64,000 bases of DNA from Cryptosporangium phraense (lineage in GTDB: Bacteria; Actinomycetota; Actinomycetes; Mycobacteriales; Cryptosporangiaceae): NCBI RefSeq assembly GCF_006912135.1, contig NZ_VIRS01000008.1, forward strand, positions 204,206 through 268,205, given 5' to 3'. The notes beneath the pieces were generated by a model that searched no databases, had not been told where the DNA came from, and was given only the letters and a program-made list of their open reading frames with translations. Of the stretch, positions 25,100 to 35,579 are shown in pieces (position 1 is the first letter of the stretch; the number at the start of each line of letters is the position of its first letter). Made by a program: the position numbers and the translations under genes.

Positions 25100-25792
25100 T
25101 TACGTCATGCCTGCTCTGCGGCGGAGGGCGGGGATGTCGGTCACGACGATCTTGCGGCCCTCGGTGTGGAGCCAGCCTCGGGTCGCGAACGTGCCGAGGG
25201 CCTGGTTGACGCTCTGACGAGAGCCGCCGGCCATCTCGGCCAGCTGGGTCTGGTTCAGATCGATCGTGACGACCGGCGAGCGGTTGTCGCCGACCAGGCG
25301 GATCAGCGTCTTGGCCACGCGGCCGGGCAGGTCGAGGAAGATATGGTCGGACGTCTGGTCGGTGAGCCGGCGGATCAGCCCGCCGAACGACCGCATGACG
25401 CCGTCCAGGATCGGCGGCTGCGTCCGCACCAGCTCGAGGAACGCCCCGCGGGAGAGCGCGAGCACGTGTGTCTCCTCCAGCGCCTCGGCCGACGCCGACC
25501 GGCTACCGCCGTCGAGCAGTGCCAACTCACCCAGGACGCCCGGCGGCCGCACGACGTAGAGCAGCGCCCGATCACCGGTGGGGGCCGTCCGGAACACCGA
25601 CACGGCACCGCGCCGGACCATGATCAGCGAGTCGCCCGGATCCTTCTCCAGGAACAACAGCTGACCGCGGCGGTAGCTGCGCGGCACGGCGGCGGCGGCC
25701 ACCCGGCTGCGCACGGCGGGCGCCAGACCGGCGAACAGGTCGACGCCGGCCAGCGGGTCGTCCGCCGGTAGGTTCGGTGTCGGTACGGTCAT
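25100..25792 (-). CDS. Crp/Fnr-family transcriptional regulator
   Basis: 230 residues: a cyclic-nucleotide-binding beta-roll (about 15-125), the dimer helix (130-150) and a winged helix-turn-helix (about 178-210; LNQTQLAEMAGGSRQSVNQA). The phosphate-binding cassette GELALLDGGSRSA keeps E89, R98 and S99, the residues that hold cAMP in E. coli CRP, so cAMP (or cGMP) binding is likely. No Fe-S Cys are present, which rules out Fnr. It is in the same direction as the cyclase gene. A palindrome and direct repeats in the upstream gap may be its own site. Confidence 0.92.
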   Translation of the reverse strand: MTVPTPNLPADDPLAGVDLFAGLAPAVRSRVAAAAVPRSYRRGQLLFLEKDPGDSLIMVRRGAVSVFRTAPTGDRALLYVVRPPGVLGELALLDGGSRSASAEALEETHVLALSRGAFLELVRTQPPILDGVMRSFGGLIRRLTDQTSDHIFLDLPGRVAKTLIRLVGDNRSPVVTIDLNQTQLAEMAGGSRQSVNQALGTFATRGWLHTEGRKIVVTDIPALRRRAGMT

Positions 25793-25824
25793 CGCTGCAT
25801 CGTCCCGGTCGCCTCGTTCCGTGT

Positions 25825-25867
25825 GGGTTCACCCGGCTGGGTTCACATGGTCGTCTGGCCGACCATG
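25825..25867. promoter_or_regulatory. Candidate operator: direct repeats plus 8-bp inverted repeat
   Basis: In the 187-bp gap between the divergent Crp-family and uvrC genes, GGGTTCAC occurs twice, 14 bp apart (25825-25832 and 25839-25846). It is followed by CATGGTCG-tctggc-CGACCATG (25846-25867), a perfect 8-bp inverted repeat. The site is 33-75 bp upstream of the Crp-family start codon, where autoregulation is typical. It does not match the E. coli TGTGA-N6-TCACA pattern. Confidence 0.5.
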
Positions 25868-25979
25868 ATGCCGTGTCCTGTCGTATGTCTGACAGCGGGA
25901 CCGACCAAAAAGCGATATGGGCGTCTTCCGGCGTCGGCGAATCTCAGAACTGTCAGTCGGGACGACTAGGCTTTTCACC

Positions 25980-28109
25980 GTGCCCGACCCGTCCACGTAC
26001 CGCCCATCTCCGGGGTCGATCCCGGAGTCTCCAGGTGTCTACCGTTTCCGGGATTCTCGGGGCACGGTCATCTATGTCGGGAAGGCGAAGAACCTCCGCA
26101 ACCGCCTGAACTCGTACTTCGCCGATCCGTCCGGCCTCCACCCGCGTACCTACCAGATGGTCACGTCCGCGGCCAAGGTCGACTGGGTCGTCGTCACCAC
26201 CGAGGTCGAGGCGCTGCAGCTGGAGTACTCCTGGATCAAGGAGTACGACCCGCGGTTCAACGTCCGCTACCGCGACGACAAGAGCTATCCGAGCCTCGCG
26301 GTCACGCTCTACGAGGAGTACCCGCAGCTCCGGGTCATGCGCGGCCCGAAGAAGAAGGGCGTCCGGTACTTCGGCCCGTACGCGCACGCCTGGGCCATCC
26401 GCGAGACGCTCGACCTGCTGCTCCGGGTGTTCCCGGCCCGCACGTGCTCGGCCGGGGTGTTCAAGCGCGCGGGCCAGATCGGCCGTCCCTGCCTGCTCGG
26501 GTACATAGACAAGTGCTCGGCCCCGTGCGTCGGCCGGGTGAGCGCCGACGAGCACCGGCAGATCGTCGAGGACTTCTGCGACTTCATGGCCGGCAAGACC
26601 GACCAGATGCTCCGCCGCCTCGAACGCGAGATGCAGCGGGCCAGCGAGGAGCTGGAGTTCGAGAAGGCGGCCCGCCTCCGCGACGACATCGGCGCGCTCC
26701 GCCGGGCGATGGAGAAGCAGGCCGTCGTGTTCGGCGACGGCACCGACGCCGACGTGATCGCGTTCGCCGACGACGGGCTGGAAGCGGCCGTGCAGGTGTT
26801 CCACGTCCGCGGCGGGCGGGTGCGGGGCCAGCGCGGCTGGGTCGTCGAGAAGGTCGAAGACCTGGGCGTCGGCGATCTGGTCGAGCAGTTCTGCCTGCAG
26901 ATCTACGGCGGCGACGAGGTCAACGAGGCCGTGCCCCGGGAGGTGCTGGTCCCCGAGCTGCCCACCGACGCGCGCGTGCTCGAGGAGCTGCTGTCCGAGC
27001 TGCGCGGCACCCGGGTGGCCCTGCGGGTGCCCCAGCGCGGAGACAAGAAGGCGCTGATGGACACCGTCAAGCGCAACGCCGAGCAGGCGTTCACCCAGCA
27101 CAAGCTCAAGCGGGCCAGCGACCTCACGGCCCGGTCGAAGGCGCTGCAGGAGATCCAGGACGCGCTGCTGCTCGACGAAGCCCCGCTGCGCATCGAGTGC
27201 TACGACATCTCGCACGTCAGCGGCACCGACGTCGTCGGCAGCATGGTCGTGTTCGAAGACGGGCTGGCCCGCAAGTCGGAGTACCGCCGGTTCGCGGTGC
27301 GCAACGGCCCCGACGGTCCGCCCGACGACACGGCCGCGCTGGCCCAGGTGCTCCGGCGCCGCTTCAACCGCTATCTCGACGCCCACGCCGAGACCGGCGA
27401 CCTGCCCGACGAAGAGGGCGAAACGACGGATCGGGGTGTCCCGATCGGAATCGACCCGTCGACCGGCAAGCCCCGCAAGTTCGCCTACCCGCCGAACCTC
27501 GTCGTGGTCGACGGCGGTGCCCCCCAGGTCGCCGCGGCCGCCCGGGTCCTGGCCGAGCTGGGCATCGACGACGTGGCGCTGTGCGGGCTGGCCAAGCGTC
27601 TGGAAGAGGTCTGGCTGCCCGGCGACGACTTCCCGCTCGTCCTCCCGCGCACCAGCGAGGGGCTCTACCTGCTCCAGCGGGCCCGCGACGAGGCCCACCG
27701 GTTCGCGATCACCTATCACCGCCAGAAGCGCTCGAAGCGGATGACGGTGTCCGCGCTCGACGGCGTCGCCGGGCTGGGCGAGACGCGACGGAAGGCCCTG
27801 CTGCGTCACTTCGGGTCGCTCAAGCGGCTCCGGGAGGCGTCGGTCGACGAGATCATGACCGTGCCCGGCATCGGCCGGCGCACGGCCGAGACGATCGTCG
27901 CGGCCCTGTCCGGCGATTCGACGTCCGGCGATTCGGCGTCCGGCGATTCGACCGACGCCGTCCCGGCCGCGCGAACGCCGTCCGAAGCGTCCGGTGAGCG
28001 ACACTCGCCCGAAAAGTCGGCGACGAGGGCTGCGGAATCCCGCCCGGGCGCACCAGAATCACGGGTAACAAGTGATGTGGGCGTAGTAGGGAGAAGCGAA
28101 GACCGATGA
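25980..28109 (+). CDS. uvrC: UvrABC excinuclease subunit C
   Basis: 709 residues. UvrC makes both incisions in nucleotide excision repair with UvrB on DNA. Domains in order: GIY-YIG nuclease (about 15-95; [20 protein letters not shown]), Cys region (YIDKCSAPC), UvrB-binding UVR helices ([19 protein letters not shown]), RNase H-like endonuclease ([24 protein letters not shown]) and a C-terminal helix-hairpin-helix pair ([28 protein letters not shown]). GTG 25980 begins the family's usual N-terminus. After the HhH region is an extra tail of about 60 residues with three 15-bp tandem repeats. Overlaps rapZ by ATGA. Confidence 0.97.
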   Translation: MPDPSTYRPSPGSIPESPGVYRFRDSRGTVIYVGKAKNLRNRLNSYFADPSGLHPRTYQMVTSAAKVDWVVVTTEVEALQLEYSWIKEYDPRFNVRYRDDKSYPSLAVTLYEEYPQLRVMRGPKKKGVRYFGPYAHAWAIRETLDLLLRVFPARTCSAGVFKRAGQIGRPCLLGYIDKCSAPCVGRVSADEHRQIVEDFCDFMAGKTDQMLRRLEREMQRASEELEFEKAARLRDDIGALRRAMEKQAVVFGDGTDADVIAFADDGLEAAVQVFHVRGGRVRGQRGWVVEKVEDLGVGDLVEQFCLQIYGGDEVNEAVPREVLVPELPTDARVLEELLSELRGTRVALRVPQRGDKKALMDTVKRNAEQAFTQHKLKRASDLTARSKALQEIQDALLLDEAPLRIECYDISHVSGTDVVGSMVVFEDGLARKSEYRRFAVRNGPDGPPDDTAALAQVLRRRFNRYLDAHAETGDLPDEEGETTDRGVPIGIDPSTGKPRKFAYPPNLVVVDGGAPQVAAAARVLAELGIDDVALCGLAKRLEEVWLPGDDFPLVLPRTSEGLYLLQRARDEAHRFAITYHRQKRSKRMTVSALDGVAGLGETRRKALLRHFGSLKRLREASVDEIMTVPGIGRRTAETIVAALSGDSTSGDSASGDSTDAVPAARTPSEASGERHSPEKSATRAAESRPGAPESRVTSDVGVVGRSEDR
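27909..27953 (+). repeat. Three tandem 15-bp repeats in the uvrC tail
   Basis: Units at 27909-27923, 27924-27938 and 27939-27953 share TCCGGCGATTCG plus three variable bases and encode (SGDS[TA])x3. They lie after the HhH domain in a region that is poorly conserved in the family and probably unstructured, so length change here should be tolerated. Confidence 0.75.
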
Positions 28110-29023
28110 CGATCGAGGAGCGGTCGCCGGACGCCGACGGCCTCGGCGACATCGCGGCGGCCCGCGCGGAGATGGACCTCGTCGTGGTCACCGGCCTGTC
28201 CGGGGCCGGCCGCAGCACGGTGGCCCGGGCGCTGGAGAACGTCGGCTACTACGTGGTCGACAACCTGCCCCAGACCCTCATGGTGACGATGGCCGAGCTC
28301 GCGTTCGCCTCCGGAGGCGCCGGCCGGCGCACCGCGATGACGCTCGACGTCCGCAGCCGGGCGTTCTCCACCGACCTGCTGGGCGCGGTGGCCGATCTGC
28401 GGGTCCGCGGCTTCCAGCCCCGCGTGCTGTTCGTCGACGCGTCCGACGACGTGCTGATCCGGCGGTTCGAGAGCGTCCGCCGCCCGCACCCGTTGCAGGG
28501 CGATGGCCGGCTGGCCGACGGCATCGCGGCCGAGCGGGTACTGCTCGCCAACGCCCGCGAAGTCGCCGATGTGATCATCGACACCAGCCTGCTCAACGGC
28601 AACCAGCTCCGCGGCCGCATCGAGGAGCTGTTCGTCAACCCCGAGCAGACGCTGCACGTCACCACGCTCTCGTTCGGCTTCAAGTACGGCCTCCCGGCCG
28701 ACGCCGACCTCGTCGTCGACATGCGCTGGCTCCCGAACCCGCACTGGGTGCCGGAGCTGCGGCCGTTCTCCGGGAAAGACCAGGCGGTCAGCGACTACGT
28801 GATGGCCCAGCCCGGCGCGGTCGAGTTCCTCGACCAGTACGCGGCCGTGGTGGCGATGGCCACCGACGGCTACAAGCGCGAGGGGAAGCGCTACCTCACG
28901 ATCGGCGTCGGCTGCACCGGCGGTAAGCACCGCAGCGTGGCCAGCGCGATCGCGTTGGCTTCCCGGCTCGGAGCCCGGGGTATACCCACCACCGTCAGCC
29001 ATCGAGACCTAGGCCGGGAGTAA
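28106..29023 (+). CDS. rapZ: RNase adapter / nucleotide-binding protein RapZ family
   Basis: 305 residues. The N-terminal P-loop reads [13 protein letters not shown]; the usual Walker Lys is Arg, as is common in actinobacterial members. A Walker B-like VVDNLP follows, and the conserved C-terminal half ends in [11 protein letters not shown]. In E. coli RapZ guides RNase E to small RNAs that control glucosamine-6-phosphate synthase. In actinobacteria the role is not settled, but the uvrC-rapZ-yvcK-whiA order is almost universal in Gram-positive bacteria. It is co-translated with uvrC. Confidence 0.95.
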   Translation: MTIEERSPDADGLGDIAAARAEMDLVVVTGLSGAGRSTVARALENVGYYVVDNLPQTLMVTMAELAFASGGAGRRTAMTLDVRSRAFSTDLLGAVADLRVRGFQPRVLFVDASDDVLIRRFESVRRPHPLQGDGRLADGIAAERVLLANAREVADVIIDTSLLNGNQLRGRIEELFVNPEQTLHVTTLSFGFKYGLPADADLVVDMRWLPNPHWVPELRPFSGKDQAVSDYVMAQPGAVEFLDQYAAVVAMATDGYKREGKRYLTIGVGCTGGKHRSVASAIALASRLGARGIPTTVSHRDLGRE

Positions 29024-29090
29024 TCGTCTCAGCGGGGCACGGTACCGTCCGCCTCCGCTGTGCAGAACCGGTCAAGGGAAGGCGAAGGGT

Positions 29091-30032
29091 GTGATCGACC
29101 TGGGTGCCGAGCGGCCTCCGCGAGTAGTGGCGTTCGGTGGTGGCCACGGGCTGTTCGCGTCGCTCAAGGCGCTCTGTCTGCTCGGCATCGAGCCGACGGC
29201 CGTGGTGACGGTCGCCGACGACGGTGGGTCCAGCGGGCGGTTGCGGCGGGAGTTCGGCGGGATCCCGCCCGGTGACCTGCGGCAGGCGCTGGTCGCGCTG
29301 GCCGACCCGGCCGACCCGGTCTCCGCGGCCCTGTTCCAGCACCGGTTCCCGGGCGGCGGCGAACTCGGCGGCCACGCGGTCGGCAACCTGGTCCTGGCCG
29401 GGCTGGCCGACATCCTCGGCGGCACGATCCCGGCGCTGGAGCACGCTGCCCGCGCGCTCGGCTGCCGCGGGCGGGTGCTGCCGATGGCGTCCCAGCCACT
29501 GGACATCGAGGCCGACGTCGCCGGCGCGCTCGGGAACGTCGTCACGATCCACGGCCAGCACGCGGTCGCGTCGACGAAGGGCCGGGTCCAGCGGGTCCGG
29601 CTGACTCCGAGTGACGCACCGGCCTGCGCCGAGGCGGTCGAAGCCGTGTCGCTCGCCGACGCCCTGGTGCTCGGCCCGGGATCGTGGTTCACCAGCGTGT
29701 TGCCGCATTTCCTGGTGCCGGAGCTGGCCGACGCGATCGTCAGCGCACCGGCCCGGCGGATCCTCGTCCTGAACCTCAGCACCGACGACGAGACGCGCGG
29801 AATGCCGTTCGAAGACCACCTCCACGCGCTCGCCGATCACGCTCCGGCGTTGAAAGTGGATGTGGTTCTGGCCGATCCACACATCGTCAGGGACCACACC
29901 GGCCTGTCGCGTGCGGCAGAATCACTGGGAGGACGTCTCGTCGTGGCGCCGGTCGCGGCATCCGACGGGACTCCGCGGCACGATCAGAAGGCACTCTCGG
30001 CAGCGCTACGGACGGTGCTCGGTACCGGCTGA
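29091..30032 (+). CDS. yvcK: YvcK/CofD-like gluconeogenesis factor
   Basis: 313 residues of the CofD/UPF0052 fold. The nucleotide-binding N-terminus [17 protein letters not shown] and downstream [19 protein letters not shown] are the family signatures. YvcK proteins bind UDP-sugars and are needed for normal cell-wall synthesis on gluconeogenic carbon sources. GTG 29091 lies 67 bp after rapZ with a purine-rich ribosome site and begins just before the conserved fold. It should belong to the uvrC-whiA transcript. Confidence 0.94.
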   Translation: MIDLGAERPPRVVAFGGGHGLFASLKALCLLGIEPTAVVTVADDGGSSGRLRREFGGIPPGDLRQALVALADPADPVSAALFQHRFPGGGELGGHAVGNLVLAGLADILGGTIPALEHAARALGCRGRVLPMASQPLDIEADVAGALGNVVTIHGQHAVASTKGRVQRVRLTPSDAPACAEAVEAVSLADALVLGPGSWFTSVLPHFLVPELADAIVSAPARRILVLNLSTDDETRGMPFEDHLHALADHAPALKVDVVLADPHIVRDHTGLSRAAESLGGRLVVAPVAASDGTPRHDQKALSAALRTVLGTG

Positions 30033-30075
30033 TCGTGTCGGTACGGGGGTAGCAGCGAAACGAGTGGAGCGCGCG

Positions 30076-31056
30076 ATGGCGATGACGGCCGCGGTGAAAG
30101 ACGAGTTGAGCCGGGTCGCGGTCACCAAACCGTGTTGCCGTAAGTCGGAGATGGCGGCGCTCCTCCGGTTCGCCGGGGGGCTGCACATCGTCGCGGGCCG
30201 GGTCGTGGTCGAAGCCGAGCTCGACACCGGCAACGCCGCCCGGCGGCTGCGCCAGAGCATCGCCGAGGTCTACGGGCACGGCAGCGAGATCCACGTGCTC
30301 ACCGCGGGCGGGCTGCGCAAGACCAGCCGCTACATCGTCCGGGTGGTGCGGGAGGGTGATTCCCTGGCCCGTCAGACCGGCCTGCTGGACGTCCGGGGCC
30401 GGCCGGTTCGCGGGTTGCCCCCGCAGGTCGTCTCGGCCGCCGCGTGCTGCTCCGAGGCGGCCTGGCGCGGTGCGTTCCTGGCCCACGGCTCGCTCACCGA
30501 GCCGGGCCGGTCGGCCGCGCTGGAGATCACCTGCCCCGGCCCCGAGGCCGCGCTGGCCCTGGTCGGGGCGGCCCGCCGGATCGGCGTCACCGCGAAGGCC
30601 CGCGAGGTGCGCGGGGTCGACCGCGTCGTCGTCCGCGACGGCGACGCGATCGGCGCGCTGCTCACCCGCATCGGCGCGCACGCGAGCGTCCTGGCCTGGG
30701 AAGAGCGGCGGATGCGCCGCGAGGTGCGGGCCACCGCGAACCGGCTGGCGAACTTCGACGACGCGAACCTGCGCCGGTCGGCCCGGGCCGCGGTCGCGGC
30801 CGGCGCCCGCGTCGAGCGGGCGATGGAGATCCTCTCCGGGGACGCCCCCGAGCACCTGCTCGCGGCCGGGCGGCTGCGGCTGGCCCACGGACAGGCGTCG
30901 CTGGAGGAACTCGGCTCGCTGGCCGATCCGCCGCTGACCAAGGACGCTGTTGCCGGGCGCATAAGGCGTCTGCTGGCGCTGGCCGACAAGCGCGCCCACG
31001 ACACCGGAATCCCCGACACCGAGGCGAGCGTCACACCGGAGATGCTCGCTCCCTGA
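30076..31056 (+). CDS. whiA: Sporulation/cell division transcription factor WhiA
   Basis: 326 residues. WhiA combines a degenerate LAGLIDADG homing-endonuclease fold (about 90-220) with a C-terminal helix-turn-helix (about 280-315; [29 protein letters not shown]). It controls septation genes together with WhiB in sporulating actinomycetes. The N-terminus ([14 protein letters not shown]) matches the Streptomyces protein at ATG 30076; ATG 30082 would remove two residues. Last gene of the uvrC cluster; a structured leader follows at once. Confidence 0.96.
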   Translation: MAMTAAVKDELSRVAVTKPCCRKSEMAALLRFAGGLHIVAGRVVVEAELDTGNAARRLRQSIAEVYGHGSEIHVLTAGGLRKTSRYIVRVVREGDSLARQTGLLDVRGRPVRGLPPQVVSAAACCSEAAWRGAFLAHGSLTEPGRSAALEITCPGPEAALALVGAARRIGVTAKAREVRGVDRVVVRDGDAIGALLTRIGAHASVLAWEERRMRREVRATANRLANFDDANLRRSARAAVAAGARVERAMEILSGDAPEHLLAAGRLRLAHGQASLEELGSLADPPLTKDAVAGRIRRLLALADKRAHDTGIPDTEASVTPEMLAP

Positions 31057-31069
31057 CGAAAGTCGATCT

Positions 31070-31154
31070 CCCTTAACCCACGGCCTCGATTCCTGAGGTA
31101 CCGATGGAACAGGCAACCATCGCCACGGGTTGCCCTCGGGTGTGTGGGTAAGGG
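31070..31154 (+). promoter_or_regulatory. Structured leader resembling SAM-superfamily riboswitches
   Basis: The 105-bp gap before the FMN reductase gene can fold into a closed multi-stem RNA. CCCTTAACCCAC (31070-31081) pairs with GTGGGTAAGGG (31144-31154) with one bulged A. Inside are CCTC/GAGG (31084-31087/31095-31098) and GGCAACC/GGTTGCC (31112-31118/31128-31134). CGATGGAACAGGCAACC recalls the GAUGAAGCCCGGCAACC core of SAM-I/SAM-IV RNAs. CGATGG (31102-31107) could pair instead with CCATCG (31117-31122), excluding the third stem. The closing stem reaches the Shine-Dalgarno AAGGGAG (31150-31156), so control of translation is suggested. Family membership is a hypothesis. Confidence 0.5.
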
Positions 31155-31161
31155 AGACGGC

Positions 31162-31662
31162 ATGAAGGTCGCAGTTGTCGCGGGTAACCCGAAGCCGCAG
31201 TCGCGGACGCTCGACGCGGCCACCCGGGTGGCTCGCGAGCTCACCGGCCAGGAGCCGGACGTCGTGGTCGACGTCGTGACGCTCGGCGCCGGGCTGCTCG
31301 GCTGGGGCGACGCGGCGGTGGCGTCCGCGGTCGAGTCGGTGCGGTCGGCGGACGTGGCCGTGTTCGCCAGCCCGACGTTCAAGGCGACCTACACCGGCGT
31401 CCTCAAGCTGTTCCTCGACCAGTTCGCGACCGCGGAGGGCCTGGCCGGCGTCGTCGGGGTGCCGGTGATGCTCGGGGCCGGGCCGGGGCACGCGCTCGCC
31501 CCCGAACTGCTGCTCAAGCCGGTCCTGGTCGAGCTCGGCGCGTCCTGCCCGACGCCCGGCCTGTACCTGATCGACTCGACCTACACCGAGAGCTCGACGA
31601 TCGCCGACTACGCCAAGCGCTGGTCCCGACCCGTGGCCGGCACCGCGTCGGGCCTGCGATGA
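31162..31662 (+). CDS. NADPH-dependent FMN reductase
   Basis: 166 residues, flavodoxin-like fold of the SsuE/MsuE/ChrR group. The phosphate-binding loop VVAGNPKPQSRTLDAA is at the N-terminus, and ASPTFKATYTGVLKLFLDQF is the flavin-contact motif. It should reduce FMN with NADPH for a partner oxygenase. Such reductases commonly serve organosulfur monooxygenases, which would fit a SAM- or sulfur-responsive leader upstream, but no monooxygenase gene is next to it. ATG 31162 follows AAGGGAG. Overlaps the next gene by ATGA. Confidence 0.88.
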   Translation: MKVAVVAGNPKPQSRTLDAATRVARELTGQEPDVVVDVVTLGAGLLGWGDAAVASAVESVRSADVAVFASPTFKATYTGVLKLFLDQFATAEGLAGVVGVPVMLGAGPGHALAPELLLKPVLVELGASCPTPGLYLIDSTYTESSTIADYAKRWSRPVAGTASGLR

Positions 31663-32147
31663 AAGCCACCGCCGGGGCCGACCCCCGTGACCTCCGCGAC
31701 GTCTACGGGGCGTTCCCCAGCGGCGTCGTCGGGTTGTGCGCGGTGGTCGACGGCGTCCCGGTCGGGATGGCGGCGAGCAGCTTCGTCGCCGTGTCGCTCG
31801 ATCCGCCGCTGGTCGCGGTGTGCGTCCAGCACACGTCCACGACGTGGCCGCGGCTGCGTGAGCGGCCGGTCGTCGGGGTGAGCGTGCTGGGGGAGTCGCA
31901 CGACCTGGCCGCCCGACGCCTCGCGGCCAAGACCGGTGACCGGTTCGAGGGCCTCACGGTCGCCACCACCGACGGCGGTGCGCTGCTCATCGACGGCGCG
32001 AGCGCCTGGCTCGAGTGCACGGTCGACCGCGAGGTGCCGGCCGGCGACCACATGATCGTGCTGCTGCGGATCGAGGCGTTCGAGCTGGAGCGCACGATCG
32101 CGCCGCTCGTCTTCCACTCGAGCGGCTTCCGACGCCTCTCGGCGTGA
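31659..32147 (+). CDS. Flavin reductase-like (FMN-binding split barrel) domain protein
   Basis: 162 residues. The order DVYGAFPSGVVGLCAVVDG, VGMAASSFVAVSLDPPLVAVCV and GDHMIVLLRIE is that of flavin:NADH reductases of two-component monooxygenases (HpaC/DszD type). It binds FMN in a split barrel. Having two different flavin reductases in one coupled pair suggests one provides FMNH2 and the other either is redundant or is itself a flavoenzyme component; this is inference. It probably shares control by the structured leader. Confidence 0.87.
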   Translation: MKATAGADPRDLRDVYGAFPSGVVGLCAVVDGVPVGMAASSFVAVSLDPPLVAVCVQHTSTTWPRLRERPVVGVSVLGESHDLAARRLAAKTGDRFEGLTVATTDGGALLIDGASAWLECTVDREVPAGDHMIVLLRIEAFELERTIAPLVFHSSGFRRLSA

Positions 32148-32169
32148 CGACACGGCCTACGGTATCCGG

Positions 32170-34461
32170 GTGGAACCCTTCAGACTGGGCGTCGACTTCG
32201 GTACCTCCAGTACGGTCGCGGCCTTACTCGGGCCCGACGGACGGGTTCGTCCACTGCTGTTCGACTCGTCCCCTTTGCTGTCGTCCGCGGTCTTCCTCGG
32301 CCCCGACGCGACGGTCCTCACCGGTGCGGACGCCGAGCGGGCCGGCGTCGCGAACCCGGCCGGCCTGGAGCCGAACCCGAAGCGCCGGATCGACGACGGC
32401 ACGGTCTGGCTCGGTGAGCGCGAGGTCGGCGTCGTCGATCTGATCGCCACCGTGCTGGGGCGGGTCGCGGCCGAGGCGTACCGGGTGACGGGTGCGCCGC
32501 CGGCCGGCGTCGTCCTGACCCATCCGGCCGGGTGGCGGCAGGCCCGGCTGGGAATCCTGCACGCGGCCGCCACCCGGGCCGGGCTGGGGCCGCTGGAGTT
32601 CGTCCCGGAGCCGGTGGCCGCGGCCGCGTACTTCGTCCGCGTGCTGGGGCAGACGCTCCCGCCCGACCGATGCCTGGTCGTCTACGACTTCGGCGCGGGG
32701 ACGTTCGACGTCAGCGTGGTGCGGCCGGCCGGGACCGGATTCGTCGTCGTGGCGTCGGCCGGGCTGCCGGACGTCGGCGGGCTCGACGTCGACGCGGCGG
32801 TCGTCGCGCACGCGCGGTCGCTGACCGGGGGCGCGACGCAGGCGTGGTCGCGGCTCGACTGGCCGCAGTCGCCGTCCGACCTGCAGGCCCGGCACGCGCT
32901 GTGGCGCGGGGCCAAGGCGGCCAAGGAGCAGCTCTCCCGGCACCCGGCGACCGACCTGCACGTGCCGCTGGCCGGCACCGACGTGCGGCTGACCCGCGAG
33001 GAGTTCGACAAGCTGGCGGCGCCGCTGCTGGAGCGCACGTCGGGGTTGACGCTGAGCGTGCTGCGCGAGGCCGGGGTCGCGCCGGAGCAGATCGGGGGAG
33101 TGTTCCTGGTCGGTGGGTCGTCGCGGATTCCGCTGGCTGCGACGCTGCTGCACCGGACCCTGCGGATCGCGCCGACGGCGCTCGACCACCCCGAGCTGGT
33201 AGTGGCCGAAGGAAGTTTGCGCGCTGCCCCCGCCGAGCCGCCCACGATCACGTTGCCGCCCGGCGGCGGAGCCCCGACCCTCCCGATCCCGGCACCCGCG
33301 AGCGGACCACCCTCCACGGCCCCGCCCAGCGCCCCGCCCTACGCGGCCGCCCCGGCCAGCGCCCCGCCCTACGCGGCCGGGCCTGGGCGTGGGCCTCGGC
33401 GCCGGAAGGCGTTGGTGATCGGGGGCGCTGCGGCGCTGGTGGCGGTCGCCGTCATCGCGGCCGCCGTGCTGCTGATCCTCAAGCCCTGGGTACCGGGCCC
33501 GATCACCGGCGCGACAAATGTCGCTGTACTTAAAGCCCACACCGACGGCGTGAACGCGGTCGCGTTCAGCCCCGACGGCAAGCTCCTGGCCAGCGCGGGC
33601 GAGGACGACACGATCCGCTTCTGGGACGTCGACTCGCACCAGCCGACCGGCCACGACCTGACCGGCTTCACGATCGCCCCGACCGCGATCGCGTTCGCCC
33701 CGGACGGCAAGCGCCTGCTGTCGCTGGCCAGCAGCGACGTCCAGGTCTGGGAAGTCTCCAGCCGCCGATCCGCCTACGACGACCTGGAAACGCTCGACAC
33801 GAAGGTCGGCGACGCCTACCCGGGCACGCTCGAGTCGATCGAGTTCACCGACGACGGCAAGCGCATCGCGGCCGCGTCCACCTACGGCAACGTGCTCAAC
33901 TGGAACACCGGGAACGGCTCCCGCGCGGCCACTTACCCGACGATCGCCGGGCCGAAGAAGTCGCTCAGCGACGTCGCGCTCAGCCCCGACGGCACCACGC
34001 TGGCCGCGCTCGACAGCACGGACGGCCTGCGGCTCTACGACGTCGCCAAGAAGACGCCGGTCGGCGGACCGCTGACCGCGGAGGACGACCCCTACGGCGG
34101 GCTGACGTTCAGTCCGGACGGAAAGTTCCTGGCCGCCACCACCTCGGGCGCCGGGGTCATCGTCTTCGACCTCGGCACCGGCCGGGTGGTCGCCACCCTC
34201 GAGGGGTTCACCAGCATGGTGCGGACGATCGCGTTCAGCCCGGACGGGAAGATCCTCGCGGCCGCCGGCGACGACAGCCGGATCCTGCTCTGGGACGTTC
34301 CGAACGACCGGCAGATCGGCCCGGCGCTCACCGGCCACGCGAAGAAGGTCGACGGCTCGGCGGCCTCGATCCACGACCTGACGTTCAGCCCGGACGGGAA
34401 GTACCTCGCGAGCGCGAGCACGGACAAGACCGTGATCCTCTGGGAACTCGACCGAAATTGA
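32170..34461 (+). CDS. Hsp70-type ATPase / transmembrane / seven-blade WD40 fusion
   Basis: 763 residues. Residues 1 to about 350 are an actin/Hsp70-like ATPase: phosphate-1 GVDFGTSSTVAALL, EPVAAAAYF, phosphate-2 VVYDFGAGTFDVSVV and adenosine loop GGVFLVGGSSRIP. The DnaK substrate-binding domain and lid are absent. A Pro/Ala linker follows, then RRRK (410-413) and one membrane helix (about 414-436). Residues about 445-763 hold seven WD40 repeats (AFSPDGKLLASAGEDD, TFSPDGKYLASASTD and so on), enough for one propeller. By the positive-inside rule the ATPase is cytoplasmic and the propeller outside. Function unknown; a transmembrane sensor is my guess. Confidence 0.88.
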   Translation: MEPFRLGVDFGTSSTVAALLGPDGRVRPLLFDSSPLLSSAVFLGPDATVLTGADAERAGVANPAGLEPNPKRRIDDGTVWLGEREVGVVDLIATVLGRVAAEAYRVTGAPPAGVVLTHPAGWRQARLGILHAAATRAGLGPLEFVPEPVAAAAYFVRVLGQTLPPDRCLVVYDFGAGTFDVSVVRPAGTGFVVVASAGLPDVGGLDVDAAVVAHARSLTGGATQAWSRLDWPQSPSDLQARHALWRGAKAAKEQLSRHPATDLHVPLAGTDVRLTREEFDKLAAPLLERTSGLTLSVLREAGVAPEQIGGVFLVGGSSRIPLAATLLHRTLRIAPTALDHPELVVAEGSLRAAPAEPPTITLPPGGGAPTLPIPAPASGPPSTAPPSAPPYAAAPASAPPYAAGPGRGPRRRKALVIGGAAALVAVAVIAAAVLLILKPWVPGPITGATNVAVLKAHTDGVNAVAFSPDGKLLASAGEDDTIRFWDVDSHQPTGHDLTGFTIAPTAIAFAPDGKRLLSLASSDVQVWEVSSRRSAYDDLETLDTKVGDAYPGTLESIEFTDDGKRIAAASTYGNVLNWNTGNGSRAATYPTIAGPKKSLSDVALSPDGTTLAALDSTDGLRLYDVAKKTPVGGPLTAEDDPYGGLTFSPDGKFLAATTSGAGVIVFDLGTGRVVATLEGFTSMVRTIAFSPDGKILAAAGDDSRILLWDVPNDRQIGPALTGHAKKVDGSAASIHDLTFSPDGKYLASASTDKTVILWELDRN

Positions 34462-35574
<1,113 letters not shown>

Positions 35575-35579
35575 CCACT

